64,000 nucleotides of DNA from PRS1 sp965250265 (GTDB lineage Bacteria; Bacteroidota; Bacteroidia; Flavobacteriales; Flavobacteriaceae), in assembly GCA_965250265.1 (NCBI GenBank), contig CBDFNO010000010.1, positions 248,001 to 312,000 of the forward strand, in the 5' to 3' direction. The notes under the pieces were generated by a model. That model was not told the DNA's origin. It made no database searches and saw nothing but the letters and a program-made list of their open reading frames with translations. A program made the translations under genes and the position numbers. Below are positions 33,544-43,920 of this stretch, one piece after another. The first letter of the stretch is position 1; each line of letters opens with the position of its first letter.

Positions 33544-36500
33544 ATGAAGAGAAGTATTTTTATACATTTCATCATGCTTCTATGCTGTTGTAATTTTGTG
33601 TTCTCTCAACAAATAACAATAGACAATAGTCTTTCAGCACAACAGCTTATCGAAAACCATTTAGTTGAAGGTTGCGTTGAAGTAACTAATATAACTTCAA
33701 CAGTAAATGGTAGTGTAAATGGGTTTTCGAGCTTTGGTTCTTTCAATAGAGCATCATCAAATTTTCCTTTCGAAAATGGTATTGTATTAACTACAGGTAA
33801 TGCTACTTCTGGTGGAAATTCTTTTAACGATCAAGATTTAAATGAAGGTACCTTAAGCTGGGGAACAGATTCAGATTATGAAGCAGCTTTAGGTACTTCT
33901 AACACTTATAATGCAACTTCAATTGAATTTGATTTTATTTCAGTAAGTAATCTTATTCAATTTGATTATTTAATAGCTTCCGAAGAATATGGTTCACAAT
34001 ACCTATGTAATTATGCCGACAGTTTTGTGTTCTTAATTAGAGAAACTGCAAGTGCTGGTCCATATACAAACGTAGCTTTAGTTCCAGGAACTGCAACACC
34101 AGTAAGTACTAACTCAATACATGCCGAAATTTTTGGGTTTTGTCCACCTGAAAATGAAACCTATTTTGATAATTATGATATTGGAGATACAAACTATAAT
34201 GGTAGAACTGTTGTTCTTACTGCAGGAACTACAATAACTCCTTATACACAATATCATGTCAAACTTGTAATTGCTGATGGATTTGATCAAAATTTTGATT
34301 CTGCTGTGTTTATTCAAGGTAATAGTTTAAGTCCTGTTATAAATCTTGGAGATAATTTATCTACTTGTGCAGACACTATAGTTTTAGACGCAGATATAGA
34401 AAATTCACAAGCAACTTACGATTGGTATTTAGATAATGTTTTAGTGGTTGATGATGGATCGCCAATATTTAATGTTACACAATCTGGAATCTATAGAGTA
34501 GAAGTTTCTGTTCCTTTAAATGGTGAAGTTTGTATTATTGAAGACGAAATAGAAATTAATATAAGTACAGAACAAACTGCAGATCCTATTGCAGATTATG
34601 TGATTTGTGACAGCAATGGTGATGGTTTTGAAACTTTTGATTTAACAACAAAAGATGCTGAAGTATTAGCTTCTGTCCCACCTGCAAATTATGCATTTAC
34701 ATATCACTTGACGTTAATAGATGCTCAAAACAATGTTAATCCAATTACAACACCAATTTTAAGTTCAGGAACACAAACTATCCATGTTAGAATAGAAGAT
34801 ATAGATGTTGGCTGTTTAGCATTTAACACAATTAATATTATAGTTGGTCCTTTGCCTGCTATTATAAATCCGCAACCTTTTAATCTTTGTGATGATGCTA
34901 TTGCAGATGGTTTTACAGATTTTGATTTACCTCAAATTGATAATAGTATAACTTCAGGACAAAGTGGTTTAGTAGTTAATTACTATTTAACGCAAAATGA
35001 TGCCAATAATGGTATAAACGCTTTAGCATCACCTTATACAAATATTAGTAATCCTGAACAACTTTATGTTAGAGTTACTGACTCACAAACTGGTTGTGTT
35101 AGTGCAACAACAGTAGAAATTGGAGTTGTAGATAATCCCATAGTTAATCCTGATCCTGTGTATATTGATGCATGTGATTTGGATCATGATGGTTTTGCAA
35201 CTTTTGACCTAACTTCAGCTATTTCAGAAATATTACAAGGTCTAACCAATGTTACTGTAACTTTTTATGTTGATCAAACTGATGCAGAATCTGGCACAAA
35301 TCCAATAGCAAACGAAACTAATTACGCTAATATAGATATAGAAGAACAAATTATTTTTGTTCGTATTGAAGATAATACTACCGGATGTGCAGCTATTAAA
35401 GAATTAGAAATTCACACCAATCTGTTACTTACTGGAACAAACATTCAAGATTTTGCTTTATGTGATGATGATGGTGATGGAGAAGTCAGCTTTGATCTTG
35501 GAAGTATTGCAATTGTAATTTTTAATGATATCCCTGGATTAAACATTACATTTTATGCAACACAAACCGATTTAGACAATGGTACAAATCCATTAAATCC
35601 CTTAACTCCTTTTGATGTAACCAATAGTCCTCAAACTTTGTATTTCGAATTAACCAATGGATCGTGTACTGAACAAGCTGAAGTTGATTTATTAATAAAT
35701 GCTTTTGTGTCATTCACTCCAATTGGTTCACAAGATTATTGCGATATAGATGATGATGGCTTTGTAGAAATTGATTTATCTTCCTTCGATGTATTAGTAA
35801 CTGGAGCTGATCCAGATTATAATGTTTTGTACTACCCAACAGAAATCGATGCAAGAAATGGTACAAATGTGCATCCAAATTTATATACTAATATTTCAAA
35901 TCCTGAAATAATATATACTAGAATTCTAAATAATCTTACAGGTTGTTTTGATGTAAATTTCTTCGAAATAAACATTATTCCAGCTCCCACAGTAACACAA
36001 GCAAACGATATTATTATTTGTGATAATGATGGTGATGGATTTTCTGTCATTGACCTTGATTCTAAAATATCTGAAATAGTTCCATCGCAAACAGGACTTA
36101 CAATAGGCTTCTTTACAACTATTGAAGATTTAGACGCAAATACTAATCCAATTACCAATCTTACTGCTTATAACGCAAATACACAAACCATTTATGTAAG
36201 AGTTGAAAGTATTGCAACAACATGTTATGCTACAGTGATTTTTGAAGTTTTAGTAAATACGCTTCCTGTAATAAATACAATAGATAGTTTCCAATTATGT
36301 GAAGACGATAATGATAGTACAACCGAATTTGTATTTGAAACAAAAGATGCCGAAATATTAAATGGTCAAACTGATAAAGAAGTTTTCTATTTTGAAGATC
36401 CTAGTAGAACAATTCTTATAGATAAAACACTTCCATATTTAAATACTAGTACTCCACAAACTATTTATGTAAGAGTTGAAAATCTTACTGATCCAAATTG

Positions 36501-38358
36501 TTTTGCTGAAGCTGAATTTTTAATAGAAGTCGCTCCAAATCCAGTATTTAACATCCCTTCAGACTTTATTGTTTGTGATGATGGATCTAACGATGGTACT
36601 GAAGAATTTGATTTTAATGGAGTGATAACAGAAATGACGCAAGGGGTTTCTCCAGTACCAACAATTACATTTCATTTAACAACTGAAGATGCTGAAAGTA
36701 ACATTAACCCTTTACCTTTAACATATTCAAATGTTACAAATCCACAGCAAATATTTGTTAGAGTAGAAAGTGAAATATTTTGTTCTATCATTACAGATTT
36801 TGGTTTAAATATATTAGCTGTTCCAGAGGTAAGTGAAGCACAACCTATTCAGTTTTGTGATGCAGATAATGATGGTATAACTGAAATAGATTTAACAGCA
36901 TCAGAGTTTGAAATTTTTGATGTTAGACAAGATAATATTGAAGCTAATTATTTTGAAACCCTAGCAGATCTTGATGCTTTTAATAACGAAATAACAAATC
37001 CACAGCAATATACCAACCTAACAAATCCTCAAATAGTATATTTAAGAGTTACCAATACTTCTACTAATTGTTATGTGTCAGTGCCAATAGAAATTATTGT
37101 TAATAATACTCCTGTTGTAAATCCTGTAGCAATTACTATTTGTGATACTGATGATGATTCTTTCACATTATCTTCAGTTGATTCACAGTTGGTAAATGAC
37201 ACTTCAAATGTTACAATATCATATTACTCAACACAATCAGATGCCGATCTAGGTTTAAATCCTTTACCAGGCTCTTATAATTATTTAAGTAGCAATGATA
37301 CCATTCACGTTAGGGTTGAATTTAATGATACAGGCTGCTATACATTGTCATCGTTTATTTTAAATATCAATCCGCTTCCCATAGCCAATTCTCCAGTAAC
37401 CGTTGAAGGTTGTGATGATGATTATGATAGCTTTTTAGAATTTGATTTATCGCAACAAAACAACACAATTTTAGGAGTTCAAAGTCCTCTAAATTTTGCC
37501 GTTACTTATTACACAAGTTTAACTGATGCTGAAAATGCCGAAAACAATCTTGAAAATTTACACAATGCTTTTAATGAGGACATTATTTATGTAAGAGTAG
37601 AAAACAATGCAACTGGATGTTTCAATACTACGGAGCTTCAAATGGTTGTTCATAGAAAACCAATTGTAGACATTCCAGATATTGTATATTTTTGTAATGA
37701 CGAACCATTACTAACTATCATTGCTGACACAGCGTTTCCAAACGACACATATGTTTGGTCTAATGGCGAAACCACTTCAGAAATTGAAATTGATATTACA
37801 GTAATTGGTGATTATTGGGTAACTATAACATCAGAGTTTGACTGCGAAACAACTCATAATTTTTCTGTTTCCACATCTGAACCTGCAAGTATAGACTTTA
37901 CAACAACTGTAGATTTTTCAAACCCAAATAGTATTACTGTAGATGTTAGTGGTATTGGAAATTATGTCTTTCTTTTAGATAATGGAGTGCCACAAGAATC
38001 TAACTTTTTTAATGATGTTGCCCCTGGTTTACATACAGTAACAGTAAGAGATTTAAATGGTTGTACAGATGCTGTTAAAGAAGTGTTTGTAATAGATGTC
38101 CCTTTATTTATGACACCAAATGGCGATGGCTATTTTGATACGTGGCATGTTATTGGCATAGAACAACTGCCAGGAACCATCGTTTATATTTTTGATAGAT
38201 ATGGTAAGCTACTCAAAACATTGTCACATACTTCTCAAGGATGGAATGGGACCTTTAATGGCTATATGATGCCTGCAAACGATTATTGGTTTTTTGCAGA
38301 CGTTAGAAAAGACAATACTCAATTTGAGTTTAGAGGGCATTTTACGTTAAGGCGATAG
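33544..38358 (+). CDS. Giant T9SS type-B protein with choice-of-anchor L domain (1604 aa)
   Basis: Signal peptide ends VFSQQ. Residues about 24-265 match the choice-of-anchor L domain (LSAQQLIENHLVEGC, GIVLTTGNATSGG, LIASEEYGSQYLCNYADSFVF). An Ig-like stretch follows, then 11 repeats of about 93 residues (about 345-1372) with an acidic CDxDxDGFxxFDL head and a VRVExxxTGC tail, and a final T9SS type-B sorting domain (about 1523-1604, MTPNGDGYFDTWHVIG ... FTLRR). It resembles surface adhesin-type proteins secreted by T9SS in gliding flavobacteria. The acidic heads probably bind Ca2+. Partner or surface target unknown. Confidence 0.93.
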   Translation: MKRSIFIHFIMLLCCCNFVFSQQITIDNSLSAQQLIENHLVEGCVEVTNITSTVNGSVNGFSSFGSFNRASSNFPFENGIVLTTGNATSGGNSFNDQDLNEGTLSWGTDSDYEAALGTSNTYNATSIEFDFISVSNLIQFDYLIASEEYGSQYLCNYADSFVFLIRETASAGPYTNVALVPGTATPVSTNSIHAEIFGFCPPENETYFDNYDIGDTNYNGRTVVLTAGTTITPYTQYHVKLVIADGFDQNFDSAVFIQGNSLSPVINLGDNLSTCADTIVLDADIENSQATYDWYLDNVLVVDDGSPIFNVTQSGIYRVEVSVPLNGEVCIIEDEIEINISTEQTADPIADYVICDSNGDGFETFDLTTKDAEVLASVPPANYAFTYHLTLIDAQNNVNPITTPILSSGTQTIHVRIEDIDVGCLAFNTINIIVGPLPAIINPQPFNLCDDAIADGFTDFDLPQIDNSITSGQSGLVVNYYLTQNDANNGINALASPYTNISNPEQLYVRVTDSQTGCVSATTVEIGVVDNPIVNPDPVYIDACDLDHDGFATFDLTSAISEILQGLTNVTVTFYVDQTDAESGTNPIANETNYANIDIEEQIIFVRIEDNTTGCAAIKELEIHTNLLLTGTNIQDFALCDDDGDGEVSFDLGSIAIVIFNDIPGLNITFYATQTDLDNGTNPLNPLTPFDVTNSPQTLYFELTNGSCTEQAEVDLLINAFVSFTPIGSQDYCDIDDDGFVEIDLSSFDVLVTGADPDYNVLYYPTEIDARNGTNVHPNLYTNISNPEIIYTRILNNLTGCFDVNFFEINIIPAPTVTQANDIIICDNDGDGFSVIDLDSKISEIVPSQTGLTIGFFTTIEDLDANTNPITNLTAYNANTQTIYVRVESIATTCYATVIFEVLVNTLPVINTIDSFQLCEDDNDSTTEFVFETKDAEILNGQTDKEVFYFEDPSRTILIDKTLPYLNTSTPQTIYVRVENLTDPNCFAEAEFLIEVAPNPVFNIPSDFIVCDDGSNDGTEEFDFNGVITEMTQGVSPVPTITFHLTTEDAESNINPLPLTYSNVTNPQQIFVRVESEIFCSIITDFGLNILAVPEVSEAQPIQFCDADNDGITEIDLTASEFEIFDVRQDNIEANYFETLADLDAFNNEITNPQQYTNLTNPQIVYLRVTNTSTNCYVSVPIEIIVNNTPVVNPVAITICDTDDDSFTLSSVDSQLVNDTSNVTISYYSTQSDADLGLNPLPGSYNYLSSNDTIHVRVEFNDTGCYTLSSFILNINPLPIANSPVTVEGCDDDYDSFLEFDLSQQNNTILGVQSPLNFAVTYYTSLTDAENAENNLENLHNAFNEDIIYVRVENNATGCFNTTELQMVVHRKPIVDIPDIVYFCNDEPLLTIIADTAFPNDTYVWSNGETTSEIEIDITVIGDYWVTITSEFDCETTHNFSVSTSEPASIDFTTTVDFSNPNSITVDVSGIGNYVFLLDNGVPQESNFFNDVAPGLHTVTVRDLNGCTDAVKEVFVIDVPLFMTPNGDGYFDTWHVIGIEQLPGTIVYIFDRYGKLLKTLSHTSQGWNGTFNGYMMPANDYWFFADVRKDNTQFEFRGHFTLRR

Positions 38359-38389
38359 ATTTTAATAAAAAATATCATATTCATTTTGA

Positions 38390-38420
38390 TTTGGTTAGGT
38401 GAATTTATACTCTAAATTTG
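38390..38420 (+). promoter_or_regulatory. Promoter of uvrB (-33 TTTG, -7 TAAATTTG)
   Basis: TTTG at 38390-38393 and TAAATTTG at 38413-38420 are separated by 19 bases, an excellent Bacteroidota promoter. The uvrB ATG follows 4 bases after the -7 element, predicting a leaderless or nearly leaderless transcript. Confidence 0.7.
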
Positions 38421-38424
38421 TAGT

Positions 38425-40428
38425 ATGAAGTTCAAAATTGAATCAGAATTTAATCCTACTGGAGATCAACCAGAAGCGATAGAACAACTGTCAAAAGGCC
38501 TCTTGTCCAACGAAAAATACCAAACACTTCTTGGTGTGACAGGTTCTGGTAAAACATTTACAGTTGCTAATGTTATTGAAGAAGTCCAACGTCCTACCTT
38601 AGTTTTGGCGCATAACAAAACTTTGGCTGCGCAATTGTATTCAGAATTCAAACAATTTTTTCCTAATAATGCTGTGGAATACTTTGTATCCTATTACGAT
38701 TATTATCAACCTGAAGCCTACATGCCAGTTTCTGGAATTTATATAGAGAAAGACTTATCAATAAACGAGGAAATTGAAAAAATGCGTTTAAGTGCAACCT
38801 CTTCCCTACTTTCTGGTCGTCGCGATGTATTGGTAGTGTCTTCGGTATCTTGTATTTATGGTCTTGGGAATCCTGCTGAATTTCAGAAAAATGTCATCAC
38901 TTTAAAGCGTGATCAGGTAATTTCAAGAACAAAATTATTGCATCAATTAGTGCAGAGTTTGTATTCTCGTACTGAAGATGAATTTAGACATGGTAATTTC
39001 AGAATAAAAGGAGATACTTTAGATATTTTTCCAAGTTATGGAGATGATCCATTTCGAATTCACTTTTTTGGTGATGAAATCGAAGAGATTGAAGCATTTA
39101 ATTTACAGACCAATCAAGTTATAGAAAAATATGATAGACTTACTATCTATCCTGCAAATATGTTTGTAACCTCTCCTGATGTGTTACAAAATGCCATTCA
39201 TCATATTCAGGAAGATATGGTAAAACAAGTAGATTACTTTAAAGAGATTGGTAAACATCTGGAAGCCAAACGTCTAAAAGAACGTACAGAATTTGACCTT
39301 GAAATGATTAGAGAATTAGGTTATTGTTCTGGTATCGAAAATTATTCGAGATATCTCGATGGACGACTACCTGGAACACGACCTTTTTGTTTGTTAGATT
39401 ATTTTCCTAATGATTATTTAATGGTTGTTGACGAAAGTCATGTAACCATTTCGCAAGTTCATGCTATGTATGGAGGTGATAGAAGCCGAAAAGAAAATCT
39501 GGTAGAATTTGGTTTCAGATTACCTGCCGCAATGGATAATCGTCCTTTGAAGTTTGATGAATTTGAAATGATACAAAATCAAGTGATTTATGTAAGTGCA
39601 ACTCCGGCTGATTATGAATTACAAAAAACTGATGGTATCTACATAGAACAAGTTATTAGACCAACAGGACTACTTGATCCAGAAATTGAAGTAAGACCAA
39701 GTCTCAACCAGATTGATGATTTAATTGAAGAAATTCAATTGCGTGTTGAAATAGACGAACGTACTTTGGTGACGACGCTTACAAAACGAATGGCTGAAGA
39801 ACTGACTAAATATTTAGACAGATTACAGATTCGTTGTCGTTATATACATAGTGATGTGGATACTTTAGAGCGTGTTGAGATTATGCAAGATTTACGCAAA
39901 GGATTGTTTGATGTGTTGGTTGGTGTTAATCTTTTACGTGAAGGGTTGGATTTACCAGAAGTGTCTTTGGTAGCTATTCTTGATGCAGACAAAGAAGGTT
40001 TTTTACGTTCTGCACGATCTTTAACTCAAACAGTTGGCAGAGCAGCACGACACCTCAACGGAAAAGCGATAATGTATGCAGATAAAATTACCAAAAGCAT
40101 GCAAAAAACTATTGACGAAACCAATTACAGACGTGAAAAGCAAACCGCGTATAATACTGAAAATAATATTACGCCAAGAGCAATACAAAAAAATCTGGAT
40201 AATGCATTAACTAAAAATTCTGTAAGTAGTTATTATTATGAACTGGAAGCTTTAAAAGCTGCCGAACCTGAAAGTGACTATTTAACGAAACCACAATTGG
40301 AAAAAAATATTCGAGAAAGACGTAAACTTATGGAACAAGCTGCAAAAGAATTAGATTTTATACTTGCCGCAAAATTAAGAGACCAAATAAAAGATTATCA
40401 AATAAAACTTGAACAATTAAAAGTTTAA
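38425..40428 (+). CDS. uvrB: Excinuclease ABC subunit B
   Basis: UvrB verifies DNA damage and positions UvrC in nucleotide-excision repair. The 667-residue protein has Walker A GVTGSGKT (about 39-46), the beta-hairpin region YYDYYQPEAYMP, DESH (about 335), helicase motifs SLTQTVGRAARH and LLREGLDLPEVSLVAILDADKEGF, and a C-terminal UVR domain (MEQAAKELDFILAAKLRDQI). It is full length. It ends in a four-base TTAA shared with the convergent TerB-like gene. Confidence 0.98.
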   Translation: MKFKIESEFNPTGDQPEAIEQLSKGLLSNEKYQTLLGVTGSGKTFTVANVIEEVQRPTLVLAHNKTLAAQLYSEFKQFFPNNAVEYFVSYYDYYQPEAYMPVSGIYIEKDLSINEEIEKMRLSATSSLLSGRRDVLVVSSVSCIYGLGNPAEFQKNVITLKRDQVISRTKLLHQLVQSLYSRTEDEFRHGNFRIKGDTLDIFPSYGDDPFRIHFFGDEIEEIEAFNLQTNQVIEKYDRLTIYPANMFVTSPDVLQNAIHHIQEDMVKQVDYFKEIGKHLEAKRLKERTEFDLEMIRELGYCSGIENYSRYLDGRLPGTRPFCLLDYFPNDYLMVVDESHVTISQVHAMYGGDRSRKENLVEFGFRLPAAMDNRPLKFDEFEMIQNQVIYVSATPADYELQKTDGIYIEQVIRPTGLLDPEIEVRPSLNQIDDLIEEIQLRVEIDERTLVTTLTKRMAEELTKYLDRLQIRCRYIHSDVDTLERVEIMQDLRKGLFDVLVGVNLLREGLDLPEVSLVAILDADKEGFLRSARSLTQTVGRAARHLNGKAIMYADKITKSMQKTIDETNYRREKQTAYNTENNITPRAIQKNLDNALTKNSVSSYYYELEALKAAEPESDYLTKPQLEKNIRERRKLMEQAAKELDFILAAKLRDQIKDYQIKLEQLKV

Positions 40429-40826
40429 TTGTATTGCGTTTTAAAAATGTCTATTAAGAAATCTGGTGGAACAATCTTATCTGGAAAACTTTCCATTAGA
40501 TCTAAAACACGATTAATAGCTTCGTGTCCTAACCCCATTCTTAAACCAAAATTATGTAATCTTATAAGATCTGAATCTGCAATTTCTTTATCAAGATTCA
40601 TTAACAAAATTAATCTATGAAATTGAACGATACGTTCGCTATGAGATTTTAAATTAATATGTGTCACAGGATTGTCTAATAAATAATCATAATCTTCTCT
40701 AGTAATCTCTAATTGTTTAGCTACGCCTAGTAAAAATTTATGCTCAATTGCTCTTAAGTTGTTATTTATTCTTGCAAACGCTATCATTTCGGATAGCAAG
40801 CTTAATTTTTCTATTCTATTTATCAT
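40425..40826 (-). CDS. Small all-helical TerB-like protein
   Basis: The 133-residue protein begins MINRIEKLSLLSEMIAFARINN and continues as a helical bundle with EHKFLLGVAKQLEITREDYDYLL and DSDLIRLHNFGLRMGLG, the arrangement of TerB/DjlA-like domains. No signal peptide or membrane span. Its stop shares TTAA with the uvrB stop. Function unknown; homology to the tellurite-resistance TerB fold is my inference. Confidence 0.75.
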   Translation of the reverse strand: MINRIEKLSLLSEMIAFARINNNLRAIEHKFLLGVAKQLEITREDYDYLLDNPVTHINLKSHSERIVQFHRLILLMNLDKEIADSDLIRLHNFGLRMGLGHEAINRVLDLMESFPDKIVPPDFLIDIFKTQYN

Positions 40827-41046
40827 TGTTGAGGGAGGATTAATTATTACATTATAAAATTAAATATTATCTTATTTTTATCATCGTAGATATAATGTAA
40901 CTTGACGAAAAAAGAATGTTGTTTCATCGAAGTTATTTTACTTTAGTACTATTATTTTTTATAACTATTTGATGAACAGTGTTTTAAATAAATATTAGAT
41001 AATTGCTAATTTTTATTTATTTTTCAGAAATAATTAAATTTATTAT

Positions 41047-41853
41047 ATGAAAAAAATTGCCCTTATAATTGCATCGTTATTATTTTTACCAATAAATGTA
41101 AAATCTCAATCTACAGCAACAAAACAAGTCTCAACTTTTATTATTGAAGCTCCACAATTAAATGCCCATAAAAGAATTTGGGTGTATTTACCAAAATCTT
41201 ATAAAGCAACAAAAAAATCGTATCCAGTAATTTATATGCATGACGCTCAAAACTTATTTGATGCTGAAACATCTTATGTAGGCGAATGGAAAGTTGATGA
41301 ATATTTGGATACAATTATAGACAATGAAGTTATTATAATTGGTATAGAACATGGCAATGAGAAACGTATGGATGAATTAACACCTTACAAAAATGATAAA
41401 TATGGTGGTGGTCAAGGAGATATTTATTTAACTTTTATTAAAAACACTTTAAAACCGCATATCGATATAACTTATAGGACTTTAAAAGACCCAAAAGACA
41501 CAACAATTTTCGGATCGTCTTTAGGTGGATTAATTTCATTTTATGCTGTTCTAAAACACCCTGAAACATTTGGAAATGCTGGTGTATTTTCTCCCTCATT
41601 CTGGTTTAATAAAAAAATATTTGATTTTGCAAAGGGTTCAAAAATAAGTTCAACGACAAAATTCTTTTTTCTTATGGGAACGGAAGAAGGAGAAACAGCT
41701 GTACCAAATCAAAATAAAATGGTGACACTTTTAAAAGAAAAAGGTGTTAATGAAAAAAATATATTTAACAATGTTATTGATGGAGGAAAGCATAATGAAG
41801 TATTTTGGAGTCAATATTTTCCTTTAGCGCATCAATGGTTTTTTAAAGAATAG
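41047..41853 (+). CDS. Exported alpha/beta-hydrolase, enterochelin-esterase-like
   Basis: The 268-residue protein has a signal peptide ending VKSQS, then an esterase D/Fes-like fold: RIWVYLPKSYKATKKSYPVIYMHDAQNLF, the nucleophile motif GSSLGG (about residues 157-162) and a C-terminal His in GGKHNEVFW. It would act in the periplasm, for example on esters of sugars, siderophores or glycans. Neighbours give no further clue. A bidirectional terminator follows. Confidence 0.85.
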   Translation: MKKIALIIASLLFLPINVKSQSTATKQVSTFIIEAPQLNAHKRIWVYLPKSYKATKKSYPVIYMHDAQNLFDAETSYVGEWKVDEYLDTIIDNEVIIIGIEHGNEKRMDELTPYKNDKYGGGQGDIYLTFIKNTLKPHIDITYRTLKDPKDTTIFGSSLGGLISFYAVLKHPETFGNAGVFSPSFWFNKKIFDFAKGSKISSTTKFFFLMGTEEGETAVPNQNKMVTLLKEKGVNEKNIFNNVIDGGKHNEVFWSQYFPLAHQWFFKE

Positions 41854-41863
41854 TATAAATTTA

Positions 41864-41891
41864 AAAACTCCTAAAATAATTTAGGAGTTTT
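41864..41891. terminator. Bidirectional terminator between the esterase and the small secreted protein
   Basis: A perfect 12-base stem (AAAACTCCTAAA / TTTAGGAGTTTT) with an ATAA loop between two convergent genes, with T-rich tails on both strands. Confidence 0.88.
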
Positions 41892-41919
41892 AAGACTAAT
41901 TCAAATAAATCAAAGATAT

Positions 41920-42267
41920 TTAATCATCTTCGGGTGTTATTTTTACTGGTACTATATATGTTTTTTCACCATCGTTTATAGTTACAGGCAATTCCTGATA
42001 GTTTAACCTACTCTTAATGAAGTTTTCCGCATAAATATTTTCAGTATCAACAGATAATACTACAAATTCATTGTTTTTGTTTAATGTTAATTTTACATTA
42101 GCAGTAATTTCTTCATCTACTAAAAAACTAGGGTTTTGTAATAATTTTCCAATTTCTTCAGTTATTGCAACTGATTCAGCTCTCTTGTCTTCAGTATTAG
42201 TACTTGCTGCAAGTACACTACTAAATGTTAATGCTACGACTAATAGCAAAGTTTTGATTGTTCTCAT
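41920..42267 (-). CDS. Small exported hypothetical protein (115 aa)
   Basis: Signal peptide ends VLAAS (about residue 22). The mature part of about 93 residues is acidic and contains LVDEEITANVKLTLNKNNEFVVLSVD and NYQELPVTINDGEKTYIVPVKI, two strand-helix-strand units reminiscent of a short secreted TonB-C-like or DUF family in Flavobacteriaceae. No cysteines. It is a stand-alone gene. Function unknown. Confidence 0.8.
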   Translation of the reverse strand: MRTIKTLLLVVALTFSSVLAASTNTEDKRAESVAITEEIGKLLQNPSFLVDEEITANVKLTLNKNNEFVVLSVDTENIYAENFIKSRLNYQELPVTINDGEKTYIVPVKITPEDD

Positions 42268-42462
42268 AATTGTTTGTTTTAAAATGATTGATATCTTATA
42301 GACTGTATATATGTAACAAATGTTACACCAAGAATTACTAATTAACTATTGTTTAACTTTATTTAGTAGTTAATTAACATTCAAATTCACAAATTCGTCA
42401 CTTTTCAAAAAGATTTTTGAAAAACACTTTAAGTTTATTATGGAGAAGTAATAATAGCTCAA

Positions 42463-42491
42463 TAAAAAAGAGCAATGTTTACACATTGCTC
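42463..42491 (-). terminator. Rho-independent terminator of sucC
   Basis: A perfect nine-base stem GAGCAATGT / ACATTGCTC with a TTAC loop, followed on the minus strand by a TTTTTT run. It begins 25 bases after the sucC stop. Confidence 0.92.
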
Positions 42492-42515
42492 AAAATTTAT
42501 ATATGTTAATTTTAT

Positions 42516-43709
42516 TTAGCCTAAAACTGCTTGTACCTTATCTGCTGCCTCTTGGAATTCTACAGCACTTTGCACATCTAAACCAGAACTATCTATCAAT
42601 GCCTTGGCAATATCTGCATTAGTCCCTTGTAAACGAACAATGATTGGAACATTTATAGCATCTCCCATGTTTTTATAAGCGTCTACAATACCTTGAGCCA
42701 CGCGATCACATCTTACAATACCTCCAAAAATATTGACAAGTATTGCCTTTACATTAGGGTCTTTTAATATAATTCTGAAAGCAGCTTCTACTCTTGCAGC
42801 ATCTGCAGTCCCACCAACATCAAGAAAATTTGCTGGTTCTCCTCCTGATTGTTTAATTAAATCCATAGTAGACATAGCTAAACCAGCTCCATTAACCATA
42901 CAGCCTACATTTCCATCTAAATCTACATAGTTTAGACCTAATTCATTCGCTTCAACCTCAATAGGATTTTCTTCACGTAAATCACGCAAGTCATTATAAT
43001 CTTTATGTCTGTAAAGTGCATTATCGTCTATGGTTACTTTTGCATCAACAGCCATTATTTTATTATCACTTGTTTTTAAAACCGGATTAATTTCAAATAA
43101 AGATGCATCAGATTTTACATAAGCTGTATATAAAGCAGTCACAAATTTTGTCATTTCTTTAAAAGCCATTCCAGATAATCCTAAATTAAAAGCAACACGA
43201 CGTGCTTGAAAAGGTAAAATACCTGCAGAAGGATCTATCTCTTCAGAATATATTAGGTGAGGTGTTTCTTCAGCTACAGTTTCGATATCCATTCCGCCTT
43301 CGGTAGAATACATAATCATATTTCGTCCAGTTCCACGATTTAACAGCACTGACATATAGTATTCGTCTGTTTCAGTTTCTCCAGGATAATACACATCTTC
43401 TGTAACTAAAACCTGATGTACTTTTTTCCCTTCAGCCGAAGTTTGGGGAGTAATAAGATTCATTCCAATAATTTGTCCGGATATCTCTTCAACTTCTTGT
43501 AGGCTTTTTGCTAGTTTAACTCCTCCACCTTTACCTCTTCCTCCAGCATGAACTTGAGCTTTTATAACATGCCAACCTGTACCAGTTTCTGCAGTTAATT
43601 GTTTTGCAGCATCAACAGCTTCTTGAGCATTATGAGCAACGATACCACGTTGTATACGTACTCCAAAACTATTCAATATGTCTTTTCCTTGATATTCGTG
43701 TAAATTCAT
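42516..43709 (-). CDS. sucC: Succinyl-CoA ligase (ADP/GDP-forming) beta subunit
   Basis: The beta subunit of the TCA-cycle enzyme that makes ATP or GTP from succinyl-CoA. In 397 residues it has the ATP-grasp features (VIKAQVHAGGRGKGGGVKL, YYMSVLLNRGTGRNMIM), the phosphate-binding GGTADAARVEAAF and VNIFGGIVRCDRVAQGI. The usual partner sucD is not adjacent here. It is transcribed alone, with a strong promoter and a strong terminator. Confidence 0.97.
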   Translation of the reverse strand: MNLHEYQGKDILNSFGVRIQRGIVAHNAQEAVDAAKQLTAETGTGWHVIKAQVHAGGRGKGGGVKLAKSLQEVEEISGQIIGMNLITPQTSAEGKKVHQVLVTEDVYYPGETETDEYYMSVLLNRGTGRNMIMYSTEGGMDIETVAEETPHLIYSEEIDPSAGILPFQARRVAFNLGLSGMAFKEMTKFVTALYTAYVKSDASLFEINPVLKTSDNKIMAVDAKVTIDDNALYRHKDYNDLRDLREENPIEVEANELGLNYVDLDGNVGCMVNGAGLAMSTMDLIKQSGGEPANFLDVGGTADAARVEAAFRIILKDPNVKAILVNIFGGIVRCDRVAQGIVDAYKNMGDAINVPIIVRLQGTNADIAKALIDSSGLDVQSAVEFQEAADKVQAVLG

Positions 43710-43727
43710 CCTTTAAATTTAATGTCA

Positions 43728-43758
43728 CAAAAATAAACATACTAGACCTTTAAACAAA
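43728..43758 (-). promoter_or_regulatory. Promoter of sucC (-33 TTTG, -7 TATTTTTG)
   Basis: On the minus strand TTTG (43758-43755) and TATTTTTG (43735-43728) are separated by 19 bases. This is among the best promoter matches in the window; the leader would be about 12 bases. Confidence 0.7.
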
Positions 43759-43920
43759 CATTTTTTATTACAGATTATTTATATTAACAATTATTCGTTT
43801 TTTTGACTATTTTTTTAAGAATTTATTACCTTCAGATTAGAAAAAAGATTATAGTTTTACAAAAAAATTATTCAAAAAAGAAAACAAACAAATTATGCAA
43901 AACAATTAATTTTTAAGACA

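Noticed and set aside
30039..38358. Repeated ~280-base units considered as CRISPR or other non-coding tandem repeats
   Set aside because: They are in-frame, diverged protein repeats in two long T9SS proteins.
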